A stretch of DNA of 64,000 nucleotides, from contig NZ_JAAJBU010000005.1 of the NCBI RefSeq assembly GCF_011392125.1, positions 1 through 64,000 of the forward strand. Direction: 5' to 3'. This document shows, piece after piece, positions 20,017 to 28,659 of this stretch; position 1 is the first letter of the stretch; every line of letters starts with the position of its first letter. The position numbers and the translations under genes are program-made. This DNA comes from Flavobacterium lotistagni (GTDB taxonomy: Bacteria; Bacteroidota; Bacteroidia; Flavobacteriales; Flavobacteriaceae). Below the pieces are notes generated by a model. That model was not told the DNA's origin, did no database searches, and saw nothing but the letters and a program-made list of their open reading frames with translations.

Positions 20017-21765
20017 TTAAAAATCAAATTTGTAATTCGCGCCCAACATTACCTGAAACGACTGCACCGGGAAATTGAGCCAACGCTCATAATTTTGATT
20101 GGCTAAATTGTTCAATCTCAAAAAGGCAGTGAAGCGGTCGGTGTATTTGTAGCCCAGATGGGCATTCGCATCAAAATAGCTTTTTACGGTTTGGATATCG
20201 TTTGAAACTACGATTGGTAAAATATCAAGATTGGTTTGGCGGTCTTTGCGTTCACCTACAAAAAACACATTCGCTCCGGCATACCATTTTTCGGTAATCG
20301 TGACATCGAGGTTGGCACCGAATTCAATTTGCGGCAGGTTCCAAGCTTCTCTTTCGTTTTCGGTAGTATACTTGCTGAAAGTTCCGTTGATACCTACGGT
20401 AACGTTTTTACTAAAATCGGCTTTGAGTTCTCCGAACAATCTTGTCGTGCGCACTAGATCGTAAATTACCCCAAAAGAGTTGCCGTATTTGTATCGGTCT
20501 TGTCCCGGAGCTTCGCTGTAGTTGTTGGCTACAAATAAAGGCTTGTTCTTTTCATTGATTAACGAGCCGCGCAGGTTGTAGCTAATTTCATTCGACAATT
20601 TTCCTTTCAAACCTGCGTAAAAATCATACTGTTGGTCAGTCGTTGTAATGATTAATGTTGGCGAAACAAAAGGATTTTGATTGCTGAAATCTCGGTAAGA
20701 GTTTTGTTGCAAATCGCCATCGATGCCTAAATAAAACTGCATCAAATCGCCGACAACTTTTAAATTTGCCGTAGCGCGCGGATAAAAGAATACTTTATTC
20801 TCGTCGTTCTCGTTGTCGGCACCATAAAACAAACCAACTCCAATGTTGAACGACCAATCGTCTTTCTTCATTCCAAAACTCGGATAAACACCCAACTTGG
20901 TCACGCCGTAACTCTGGTTTCTGATACCATTATAATTTTTATAAAACGAACCACCAACATAATCGGCAATGATTTCGGTGGTAATTCTTTTCTCAAGAAA
21001 ATCAAAAGCAAATTTCGGCTTGGCAAAAAATCGGCTTTCCTGAGAACCGAATGCATCCCAAAAGGCATTGTATTTCAAATCCATGTCGCTGAACGCACTC
21101 TCGTTGAATTTGAGCTTTCCACCCACATAGAAATTGTGGTAAGTCTGCACTTTGTTGATGTCTTCGATGATGTCTTCGCGAACCGCATTACTGAAACCGG
21201 CGCCAAAATCATCGGGCAAACCGTACCAGTAATATTTCTGTACCTGATAACCCATATCGGCATTCCAAGCCAACGATTTTCTACGACTTCCATAAGTCAA
21301 ATCGAGTGAAGTATTCAGGAATTTGCTATCAACCTCAAGACCTTTGACGTTCGTGAAAGCCGACAGATGTTTCAAGTTGCCCGCCACGTAATCATAGTCG
21401 CCAATGTTTTCGGTCACGTAAAGTTCACCCATCAAATCGAGATAACTGCCAATACCGCCGGTCACGTAATTTTTGTAAATGCGCTCTTGGGCCGTCTTGT
21501 CTACATTGGCCGCTCTACCTTTAGATGGAGCAAAAGTTGAAGCCACCGGAAACGAATAAATCGAATACTTGATGGGCTCGCGTTTGGTGTTGTCTTCATC
21601 TTCTTGGGCCGGAGTTTCCTTTACTTTGAATGCATCGGAAATCGTCGGTGTGTAAGGTTTGACTACATTGACCACTTCGGTACCGATATTTTCGTCTTTC
21701 TTTTGGGCCGACAGTTGGGCTGAGACGAATAATGTAATAAGGAAATATTGCAGTTTGATTTTCAT
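20017..21765 (-). CDS. Outer-membrane beta-barrel protein, TonB-dependent-receptor-like
   Basis: Starting at ATG 21765 (MKIKLQYFLITLFVSAQLSA, then Q), the 582-residue product has a clear signal peptide. A short N-terminal segment (GTEVVNVVKPYTPTISDAF) is followed by alternating aromatic strands and a C-terminal strand ending YKFDF, the terminal-Phe pattern of outer-membrane barrels. I see no TonB plug domain of normal size, so it is either a reduced receptor or a porin. The longer frame to 21831 is coding-like only because it reads through an octamer array. It follows the TPR gene by 69 bp. Confidence 0.75.
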   Translation of the reverse strand: MKIKLQYFLITLFVSAQLSAQKKDENIGTEVVNVVKPYTPTISDAFKVKETPAQEDEDNTKREPIKYSIYSFPVASTFAPSKGRAANVDKTAQERIYKNYVTGGIGSYLDLMGELYVTENIGDYDYVAGNLKHLSAFTNVKGLEVDSKFLNTSLDLTYGSRRKSLAWNADMGYQVQKYYWYGLPDDFGAGFSNAVREDIIEDINKVQTYHNFYVGGKLKFNESAFSDMDLKYNAFWDAFGSQESRFFAKPKFAFDFLEKRITTEIIADYVGGSFYKNYNGIRNQSYGVTKLGVYPSFGMKKDDWSFNIGVGLFYGADNENDENKVFFYPRATANLKVVGDLMQFYLGIDGDLQQNSYRDFSNQNPFVSPTLIITTTDQQYDFYAGLKGKLSNEISYNLRGSLINEKNKPLFVANNYSEAPGQDRYKYGNSFGVIYDLVRTTRLFGELKADFSKNVTVGINGTFSKYTTENEREAWNLPQIEFGANLDVTITEKWYAGANVFFVGERKDRQTNLDILPIVVSNDIQTVKSYFDANAHLGYKYTDRFTAFLRLNNLANQNYERWLNFPVQSFQVMLGANYKFDF

Positions 21766-21780
21766 AATTTTTCTTTTGAG

Positions 21781-21812
21781 TGCCTGAGTGCCTGAGTTCC
21801 TTAGTGCCTGAG
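21781..21812. repeat. Octamer array NNCCTNAG between TPR and barrel genes
   Basis: Reads TGCCTGAG TGCCTGAG TTCCTTAG TGCCTGAG in 8-bp register. It occupies about half of the 69-bp spacer inside a likely two-gene operon, so it would be transcribed. Confidence 0.8.
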
Positions 21813-21834
21813 CGAGAAACCTTATTCTCAAGTA

Positions 21835-24800
21835 TTAATTCTGGATAGATGAATTGGTTTGCGATTCTGTAGCTTTGATAGCATCCAGTTCGGTTTGCGC
21901 TTCCTCGACGATTTCCGGGAACATTTTGAAATTCTTGATCACGCTGTCTAGAATGTAAGTCGCTTGGAAACTGTCTTTGAGGCCATAAAAATTCTTGGCC
22001 ATCACGACCAAGCCTTTGGCACCAAAATATTTGTAACCCGAATAGTCTTTTGATAGTTTCTGAACCACCGTGTTAGAAGCTTCGAACTTGCCATCTTTAT
22101 TTTTGAAATAAGCATCGTAGTATAAAGCCTCGGCAGCCAATTCTCCTTTCGCGATAGTTTGCAATTTGGCATAAGCAGCTCGGGCTTTGGCTTCATCATG
22201 GTTCTGAATCGCCGAACGGGCAATAATAATCTGCGCATCCGATTTCACTTTATCATCCATTTTGGGGTTGGCCAAAACTTTTTCCGCATAAATTACAGCG
22301 TTCGGATAGTCTTTTTGCTCGTAGTAAGTTTTCATCAAATTCGATTGCGCAAAAGTGATATTCTGCGGGAAATCGGCTTCAGTTTCCAGACGTTTTAAAG
22401 TGGCGATGGTTTTTGCAGCCTCGTCTTTCTTGAGATAAATCTCGGCCAAACGCGCCAACGAAGGTTCAGAAAATTCGTTTCTAGGTTTTGAAGCCACATA
22501 TTCGTAATGCGGAACCGAACTGGCCGATGCGCCATCAGCAAAATAAGATTGCGCCAAATAGAAATTGGCTTTCAGCGCATGAATTCCGTTGGGGAAATTC
22601 TTCAGATAACTGCTCAAATTTGAAATGGCTTGCTTGGTGTTGTTTTGCAAATACTGTTTCTCGGCTGCTTCGTAAGAATCATTGTCGAGTTCGGCATCGG
22701 TCACGGCAACGAAGTCGAGGGTTTTGACCCAAGTGGCGTATTCATCTACTTTTCCGTTATCGACATAAATCAAACGCGCGGTCGCAACACCTTCAACAGC
22801 TTCAGGGCTTTTCGGATATTCGGCGGCCAGCTTCTTGAATTTCGCCAAAGCCAGATTGTCGTTCTCAGCATTGTAATACACCAAACCTTGGCGCAAAATG
22901 GCTTTCGAAGCATACGAACCATTCTTAAATTCGTTCAACAATTGATCGTAGGTTTTAATCGCGGCATCGTTTTTCTTTTCGGTGACATAAGTATTTCCGA
23001 GTTCGAACAAAGCATCATCTCTGTATTGCGATTTCGGAAAAGCAGTCAGAAATTTGTTCAAATCTTCAATCTTGCGGTCGTTCTTCGACACAAAACCATA
23101 ACTGATGGCTTTCTGGAATGCGGCATAATCGGCATCGACACTTTTGAGCTCGACTACCTTATTATAAGCATCCATCGCCGGCCAATATTTCGCCATCACA
23201 AAACGGCAATCGGCTAGTCTTAAATAAGCATCATTCAGTCGCACTTTGTCGTCTTTTACGGCATCGATGTGCGCTTGAAATGCGTTACCGGCTTGGTCAT
23301 ATTGCTTGAGTTTGAAATAGGCGTAAGCGATATTGTAATTGATGTTCTTCTGCTCCGGAGTCGACTTCGATTCTGGTATGGCCGTAAAAGCTTTGAAACT
23401 GTCTAATGCCTCGCTGAAATTATCTAAAACGTAATCCGTTTCTCCTTTCCAGAACGTAGCTCTTGCCGTAAACTTAGCGTCTCGCGGTTCGGCAATCGAT
23501 TTTTTGAACATCGAATAGGCTTCTTTGTAATTGCCGTCGGTGTACAATTCTAAACCTCGGTAAAACGCTACTTTCTGATAAGCTGCGCGGTTCGAGTTTT
23601 TGTTTTTCTCTAGTAAATCTAAAGCGCCTTTGTAATTTTTAGCGGTAATGAACGAATTGATGAGCAGCGTTTCTATCTCTGTTTTGGCAGGCGAATTCGG
23701 GTATTTTTCGATAAACGCATTCAGAACATCCGGAACGGGCTGGTAGGAATTTCCGATTTCGTAGCTCAGTTTGGCGTAATTCAGGTTGGCATCTTCTTGG
23801 ATTTTAAGGTCAAAATTCATCTCCGAAGCATTCTTGAACGCATTGAGCGCTTGCTGCTTTTTATCGGTTTTGAAATAGCTTTCTCCTAAATGATAGTAGG
23901 CATTCTGGGCTACAGCGTCGTTTCCATCGATGATTTTGTTGAACTGCGCGATGGCGTTTTCATAATCTTTTTTCTGGTAATAAGCGTAACCGAGTTGGTA
24001 AAAATCGGTGTTGTTCCATTTGCCCTTTTTGCCTTTGTATTGCGTAAGGTAAGCAATAGATTCGTCGTATTTTTTGAGATTGAACAAACTCTCGCCAATG
24101 ATTTTATTGAGTTCGGATTTTTCCTGAGCGTTTGATTTCGGCAAAGCTTTCTGCCCGAGTTCGATAGCTTTCTGGAAATTGCCGTCTTTGAAGGCCATAT
24201 CGGCTTTGAAATAAGAGAGTTTTTCTTGGTATTTTTCTTCTCCGGAAACTTCCTCAAAATACTTGGTCGCGTTCTTGTAATCATCGCCTTCATAAGCCAT
24301 GAAACCCATGTAATAATTGGCTTGCGAACCATAAGTCTTCGAGTTAATGACTTTATTGAAGTAAGATGCAGCCTCCTTTTTCTGGCCCGCGCTAAAATAA
24401 GCGTAACCTTTCTGGAAATTGAACTTATCCAACTGCTGGTAACTCAAGGCATTTTCATCGACTTTGTTGAACCAATCGAGCGATTGCGGAAACTTTCCCT
24501 GCTCAAAATAGTAGTGCCCCACTTCAAGAAAAGCTTGGTTTTGCTTCGGACTGGTCGGGTAATCTTTAACAAAATCTTCCATGAGTTCATCGGCTCCGGG
24601 CTGGTTCAGCCGAATCGCACAATTGGCGATATAATAAGCACAATCAGCTTGTTCGTCGATGTTTTTGGTTTCAGACTTGACTCTTTCGAATAAAATCTGG
24701 GCCGATTGGTATTGGCTTTCTTTGTAAAGCCCGACGGCACGGTCAAAGTCTTTGGCTTGGTGCGTATAAATGGCCGATTGCTGAGCCGTTAAAACCGAAC

Positions 24801-24852
24801 CCGAACCGATTAAAAGCAAACCGATCCAAAGCCGCATTTGTTGCTGATTCAT
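21835..24852 (-). CDS. Large periplasmic tetratricopeptide-repeat protein
   Basis: The 1,005 residues open with a signal peptide (RLWIGLLLIGSGSVLTAQQ). The rest is tandem TPR-like helix pairs, for example YYLGESYFKTD-type, LFELGNTYVTEKKNDAA and ANFYLAQSYFADGASA. About 25 repeats of ~34-37 residues would fit. TPR arrays act as protein-binding scaffolds. In Bacteroidetes such long exported ones often accompany outer-membrane machinery. The barrel gene is the next gene downstream, so they probably work together. A TACTTTTG box lies at 24879-24872, 20 nt ahead of the ATG. Confidence 0.85.
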   Translation of the reverse strand: MNQQQMRLWIGLLLIGSGSVLTAQQSAIYTHQAKDFDRAVGLYKESQYQSAQILFERVKSETKNIDEQADCAYYIANCAIRLNQPGADELMEDFVKDYPTSPKQNQAFLEVGHYYFEQGKFPQSLDWFNKVDENALSYQQLDKFNFQKGYAYFSAGQKKEAASYFNKVINSKTYGSQANYYMGFMAYEGDDYKNATKYFEEVSGEEKYQEKLSYFKADMAFKDGNFQKAIELGQKALPKSNAQEKSELNKIIGESLFNLKKYDESIAYLTQYKGKKGKWNNTDFYQLGYAYYQKKDYENAIAQFNKIIDGNDAVAQNAYYHLGESYFKTDKKQQALNAFKNASEMNFDLKIQEDANLNYAKLSYEIGNSYQPVPDVLNAFIEKYPNSPAKTEIETLLINSFITAKNYKGALDLLEKNKNSNRAAYQKVAFYRGLELYTDGNYKEAYSMFKKSIAEPRDAKFTARATFWKGETDYVLDNFSEALDSFKAFTAIPESKSTPEQKNINYNIAYAYFKLKQYDQAGNAFQAHIDAVKDDKVRLNDAYLRLADCRFVMAKYWPAMDAYNKVVELKSVDADYAAFQKAISYGFVSKNDRKIEDLNKFLTAFPKSQYRDDALFELGNTYVTEKKNDAAIKTYDQLLNEFKNGSYASKAILRQGLVYYNAENDNLALAKFKKLAAEYPKSPEAVEGVATARLIYVDNGKVDEYATWVKTLDFVAVTDAELDNDSYEAAEKQYLQNNTKQAISNLSSYLKNFPNGIHALKANFYLAQSYFADGASASSVPHYEYVASKPRNEFSEPSLARLAEIYLKKDEAAKTIATLKRLETEADFPQNITFAQSNLMKTYYEQKDYPNAVIYAEKVLANPKMDDKVKSDAQIIIARSAIQNHDEAKARAAYAKLQTIAKGELAAEALYYDAYFKNKDGKFEASNTVVQKLSKDYSGYKYFGAKGLVVMAKNFYGLKDSFQATYILDSVIKNFKMFPEIVEEAQTELDAIKATESQTNSSIQN

Positions 24853-24871
24853 AGCAGAGTGTTTAGATTCT

Positions 24872-24879
24872 CAAAAGTA
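24872..24879 (-). promoter_or_regulatory. -7 box for the TPR/barrel operon
   Basis: TACTTTTG on the minus strand (TAnnTTTG), 20-27 nt upstream of the TPR ATG. No TTG at the right distance was found, so the match is partial. Confidence 0.4.
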
Positions 24880-25029
24880 TTCCTTTATGCAAGGTATAAC
24901 GGACTGCTTTTGGCTTTTATTATGAACATCTTTTTTAACACCGCCTTCGAAAAAGCCAATAAACACCGAGAAAATATATTTTGTTTCCGAGCGTTATCTT
25001 TCTATTTTTACGGCATCAAACCAAAGCTT

Positions 25030-25713
25030 ATGTCTACACCTGTTGTGTCTTTAAAAAACGCCTCGATTTACCAAGGCAATAAAGTGATTTTCTCTAGTAT
25101 CGATCTCGAAGTCAATCACGGAGATTTCATTTATATCATCGGGAAAACAGGTTCCGGAAAAAGTAGTTTCATGCGTACACTCTACGCCGATTTACCGCTC
25201 ACACAAGGCGAAGGCAGCGTCGTAGATTTTGATTTAGCTACACTCAAAGACGATAAAATTCCGTACCTCAGAAGAAAACTGGGCATCGTTTTTCAGGATT
25301 TTCAATTGCTTTCAGACCGCACCGTAAGAGAAAATATGCTTTTTGTTTTAAAAGCTACCGGCTGGTCTGTAGAAGCAGAAATGCAACAAAAAATTGAAGA
25401 AGTTTTACAAAAAGTAGATTTGTCTACCATAGCCGATAAAATGCCGCACCAACTCTCTGGCGGCGAACAACAACGAGTAGCCATCGCACGGGCTTTATTA
25501 AACGACCCTGAACTCATTCTAGCCGATGAACCGACAGGAAACCTCGACCCGCAAACTAGCGTTGAAGTGATGGAAGTTTTGCGTAAAATCAACGCGAACG
25601 GCAAAACAGTCATCATGGCCACACATGATTACGCCTTACTGATGAAATATCCTTCGAAAACCCTAAAATGCGAGAACAATAAAGTATTTGAAGTGGTTCA
25701 GCGTTCTGTATAA
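25030..25713 (+). CDS. ftsE: Cell-division ABC transporter ATPase FtsE
   Basis: ATP-binding half of the FtsEX complex, which activates septal cell-wall hydrolases at the division site. From ATG 25030 ([10 protein letters not shown]) it has 227 residues, the usual FtsE length. A possible ATG at 24838 would add 64 residues with no family resemblance. Walker A is GKTGSGKSS at 38-46, the Q-loop is IVFQDFQLL, the ABC signature [15 protein letters not shown], and Walker [14 protein letters not shown]. No ftsX is next to it. Instead a glycosyltransferase gene starts inside its stop codon (TAATG). A LolD-type transporter ATPase is the alternative reading. Confidence 0.85.
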   Translation: MSTPVVSLKNASIYQGNKVIFSSIDLEVNHGDFIYIIGKTGSGKSSFMRTLYADLPLTQGEGSVVDFDLATLKDDKIPYLRRKLGIVFQDFQLLSDRTVRENMLFVLKATGWSVEAEMQQKIEEVLQKVDLSTIADKMPHQLSGGEQQRVAIARALLNDPELILADEPTGNLDPQTSVEVMEVLRKINANGKTVIMATHDYALLMKYPSKTLKCENNKVFEVVQRSV

Positions 25714-26609
25714 TGCTTTCAATTTTAATCCCAACATATCACTACAACGCTTTTCCGCTAGTAGAAATGCTGCAAAAACAAGCCACTGCACTTGGGATTA
25801 TTTACGAAATCATTGTTTCAGACGACGCTTCGACCGACAATGAAATTCTTGAGCGAAACAAACTAATCGCTTCACTCGAATATTGTCAATTCTACCATCA
25901 AAAAAACAATTTAGGACGCGGGGAAAATCGCAACCGTTTGTGTCAAATGGCGCAATATGACTGGTTGTTGTTTTTAGATTGCGATACGATTCCTGTTCGG
26001 GAAAACTTCTTGAAAAACTACGTCAATTCTATCGAGAAAAATCAATTTCAAGCTGTTTTTGGAGGCATTGCCTATCAAGAGAACCCACCTGAAAAGCAAG
26101 CCATGCTCCGATGGATTTACGGCAGAAACCGAGAAGCCGTTCCACTAGAGAAAAGAAAAAGAAAACCTTATGAATCTTCTTTGGTGTCGAACCTCTTGAT
26201 TCGCAAAAATTTGTTGCTTTCGTATCCGTTTCATCCGAAGATTTACGATTATGGCTTTGAGGATTTTGTTTTCATCGCCGATCTCAAGAAAAATAAAATC
26301 CAGATTGAACAGATGGACAATGCGGTGTATCATTTGAACCTTGAAAGTTCGAGTGTCTTTTTAGAGAAACATTTACGCGCACTAAGCAACCTAAACCAAC
26401 TCATCAACCAAGGAATCATTCCTGCCGATGCAACTACTATCGGAAAAACTAGAGCCATTTTAAAACGATTTTGGTTAGACCGCTTAATGGTCAAGTTATT
26501 TCATCGATTGGAGCCTAGCCTTAAGAAAAACTTACTTTCAGATGTGCCTTCGTTACAACAATTCTATTTGTATAAATTGGGTTACTTTTGTGCTTTAAAA
26601 TCGTTGTAA
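25713..26609 (+). CDS. Family 2 glycosyltransferase
   Basis: The 298-residue GT-A enzyme opens LSILIPTYHYNAFPLVEML, with EIIVSDDASTDNE as nucleotide-binding part and the metal-binding DCD at residues 89-91 (LLFLDCDTIPV). A basic patch (KRKRKPYESS) and an acidic FEDFVFIADL follow. It uses a nucleotide-sugar donor for an unknown surface glycan. Its ATG shares one base with the ftsE stop (TAATG), indicating translational coupling, and its stop abuts the next gene's ATG. Confidence 0.88.
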   Translation: MLSILIPTYHYNAFPLVEMLQKQATALGIIYEIIVSDDASTDNEILERNKLIASLEYCQFYHQKNNLGRGENRNRLCQMAQYDWLLFLDCDTIPVRENFLKNYVNSIEKNQFQAVFGGIAYQENPPEKQAMLRWIYGRNREAVPLEKRKRKPYESSLVSNLLIRKNLLLSYPFHPKIYDYGFEDFVFIADLKKNKIQIEQMDNAVYHLNLESSSVFLEKHLRALSNLNQLINQGIIPADATTIGKTRAILKRFWLDRLMVKLFHRLEPSLKKNLLSDVPSLQQFYLYKLGYFCALKSL

Positions 26610-27536
26610 ATGCCGCAATTTTCTGTTATCATTCCGGTTTACAATAAGGAACGTTTTATCGAAAACACGATTCATAGTGTCTTGCAGCAAAGCTTCACCG
26701 ATTTCGAGCTCATCTTAATCAACGATGGTTCTACCGATCAAAGTGAAGCCAAAATCAAAACTTTTACCGATAGCCGAATTCGTTACTTTTCGACTCCAAA
26801 TCAAGGCGTTTCCTTGGCTCGAAATCTCGGCGTGGAAAAATCGACAGCTTCTTATATAACCTTTCTCGATGCCGATGATTATTGGTTTACAGACTTTCTT
26901 CAAGAAATGAAACTGATGATCAGCCAACATCCGGACGAGAAAATCTTTGCTGCAGCGATTGAGGTGGAAACGCCAGAAGGTGTTGTTGCGGCGCCATATT
27001 CGATTTCAAAAAACGACGGGTATCATGTTTTGAACTATTTTCAAGCGAGCATGAAAACCACAATTATTTGTACTTCTTGCGCGGTTTTCGATAAAGATTT
27101 TTTCAATCAAACCGGTGGCTTCGATGCTAAAATCAGAAGTGGGCAAGATACGGATCTCTGGATTCGTATGGGTTTGCGCCAAAAAGTAGTTTTTATACAA
27201 AAGATTCTAGCGCGTTATGTTTACGACCAGAACAGCCTTTCGAAAAAGAAAGAATTTCACGCCCAAAGAATGGATTTTCAGAAGTTTGCCGAAGCTGAAA
27301 AGACCAACCTAGCGCTCCGGAAATTCCTCGATTTGAATCGTTATGCGCTAGCGATTCGGTCTAGACTATACGGTGATGAGATAAATTTCAATCAGCTCAA
27401 AAAAGACCTTGCCCTTGAGAATCTCACTTTTCGTAAAAGGATTCTATTATCACTTCCGGGTTTTGCCTTGCGCTTTTTACTGAGTGTGAATCAGGTTTTA
27501 AGAAAATTGGGCTGGAGCCAATCGGTGTTTAAATAA
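26610..27536 (+). CDS. Family 2 glycosyltransferase
   Basis: 308-residue GT-A protein: FSVIIPVYNKERFIENTI, then LILINDGSTD, NQGVSLARNLGVE and the DAD metal site at 87-89 (ITFLDADDYW). GGFDAKIRSGQDTDLWIRM is the usual acceptor/catalytic region. It starts directly after the stop of the previous glycosyltransferase and is the third gene of the ftsE unit. The stop at 27534-27536 touches the stop of the convergent gene with no spacer. The substrate is unknown; a polysaccharide or lipid-linked glycan is likely. Confidence 0.9.
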   Translation: MPQFSVIIPVYNKERFIENTIHSVLQQSFTDFELILINDGSTDQSEAKIKTFTDSRIRYFSTPNQGVSLARNLGVEKSTASYITFLDADDYWFTDFLQEMKLMISQHPDEKIFAAAIEVETPEGVVAAPYSISKNDGYHVLNYFQASMKTTIICTSCAVFDKDFFNQTGGFDAKIRSGQDTDLWIRMGLRQKVVFIQKILARYVYDQNSLSKKKEFHAQRMDFQKFAEAEKTNLALRKFLDLNRYALAIRSRLYGDEINFNQLKKDLALENLTFRKRILLSLPGFALRFLLSVNQVLRKLGWSQSVFK

Positions 27537-28619
27537 CTATTCTCGAAGTATTTTTTCCCAAGATTTAGCAATTTCACCAGGATGCAAATGCGCCACACTT
27601 TGCGCTGCATTGTCCCGACAAGTTTGGTATAAAGTTGCGTCGGTAACCATTCGGTTCAGGGCTTCGGCCAGCGCTTTTACATTGTGGTTCTCAATGAGTA
27701 AGCCGTTTTTTTCGTTGATAACAATCTCATTCGGACCCGATTGACAATCTACAGCAACTACCGGAACACCCAGCGATAAGGATTCAATAATCGACATAGG
27801 AAAGCCCTCATAGCGGCTAGTGAGCAGTGTAAACTTGGCCTTGCGCACAACGGAAAACGGATTTTTCAAAAACGGAAGGAGCTTCACATGAAGGCCTAAA
27901 TTAAGTTTCTGAATCTTATCTTCAATCAAAGCTTTGGAAGGCCCATTTCCTAGAATCACTAACTGATAACCATATTGGAAAATCCCTGATTTCAAAAAAG
28001 CCTCGAGCAGCAAAGTAAAGTTCTTGACTTTTTCGTCTAACCTTCCATAAAACAAAACATACTTTTCGGGAAGTGTTTCGGTTGTCAAAGGAATCGCAAT
28101 CGGTTCTATAGGATTATAAATCGTGACCGTATTCTGTAATCCGTATTTCTGTATGACTTGGGCTTCAATCGCTTTTGACACACAAATGATTTTCTGTGCA
28201 TCGCTATAAAGCCATTTGGCAAAAAAAACAGATTCGGGCAAATAGTTTTTCAAATGAAAACTGTGAGTGATAAAGTACTTTTTGCGGCGGGCATAAATCC
28301 AGCGGGTGAAGATTTCTCGGGGCAAAGTATTGCGTGAACGATTGTCAATCAAGATATCAATTTGATGCTGCTTGAGGTATTGGCGCAACAAAAATCCTTT
28401 CTTTAGCTTCTTGAAAATACCTGAATCACTAGGACAGAATGCGCCCAAATTGTATAGTTGACCGGCAAACTCATAATCTATAACATCGTTTACAATAATA
28501 TGATGGACTTCATAGTTTAAGTCTTCGAGCATGAAACTCAATTTTCCCGCAAAACGTTCAGCACCGCCTTCTCCCAAAGAATGGGAAATGATCGCGATTT
28601 TAGTTTTGGCATTGTCCAT
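27537..28619 (-). CDS. Family 4 (GT-B) glycosyltransferase
   Basis: The 360-residue protein has the N-terminal SHSLGEGGAERFAGKLSFML phrase common in GT4 enzymes. The donor-binding half has FYGRLDEKVKNFTLLLEAF, LVILGNGPSK and the EX7E-type segment RYEGFPMSIIESLSLGVPVV. Retaining sugar transfer to a surface glycan is expected. It is divergent from the next glycosyltransferase, sharing a symmetrical promoter region, and convergent at zero distance with the previous one. Confidence 0.9.
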   Translation of the reverse strand: MDNAKTKIAIISHSLGEGGAERFAGKLSFMLEDLNYEVHHIIVNDVIDYEFAGQLYNLGAFCPSDSGIFKKLKKGFLLRQYLKQHQIDILIDNRSRNTLPREIFTRWIYARRKKYFITHSFHLKNYLPESVFFAKWLYSDAQKIICVSKAIEAQVIQKYGLQNTVTIYNPIEPIAIPLTTETLPEKYVLFYGRLDEKVKNFTLLLEAFLKSGIFQYGYQLVILGNGPSKALIEDKIQKLNLGLHVKLLPFLKNPFSVVRKAKFTLLTSRYEGFPMSIIESLSLGVPVVAVDCQSGPNEIVINEKNGLLIENHNVKALAEALNRMVTDATLYQTCRDNAAQSVAHLHPGEIAKSWEKILRE

Positions 28620-28652
28620 TAATGCAAATTGTAGATATATTTGTCAAATATA
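28612..28652. promoter_or_regulatory. Symmetrical divergent promoter region
   Basis: TATATTTG (28636-28643) faces CAAATATA (28645-28652) across one T, a perfect 17-bp palindrome. It supplies a -7 box on each strand. For the plus gene a TTG at 28612-28614 lies 21 nt upstream, a full consensus. The minus box lacks a well-spaced TTG. Confidence 0.6.
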
Positions 28653-28659
28653 ACAATAT

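Noticed and set aside
22630-23217. 195-codon plus-strand open frame opposite the TPR gene
   Set aside because: Shadow of the TPR coding frame. Hydrophobic, repetitive translation follows the sense repeats.
24838-25029. 64-residue N-terminal extension of FtsE
   Set aside because: It overlaps the promoter and start of the divergent TPR gene and lacks homology to FtsE. The family starts at [10 protein letters not shown].
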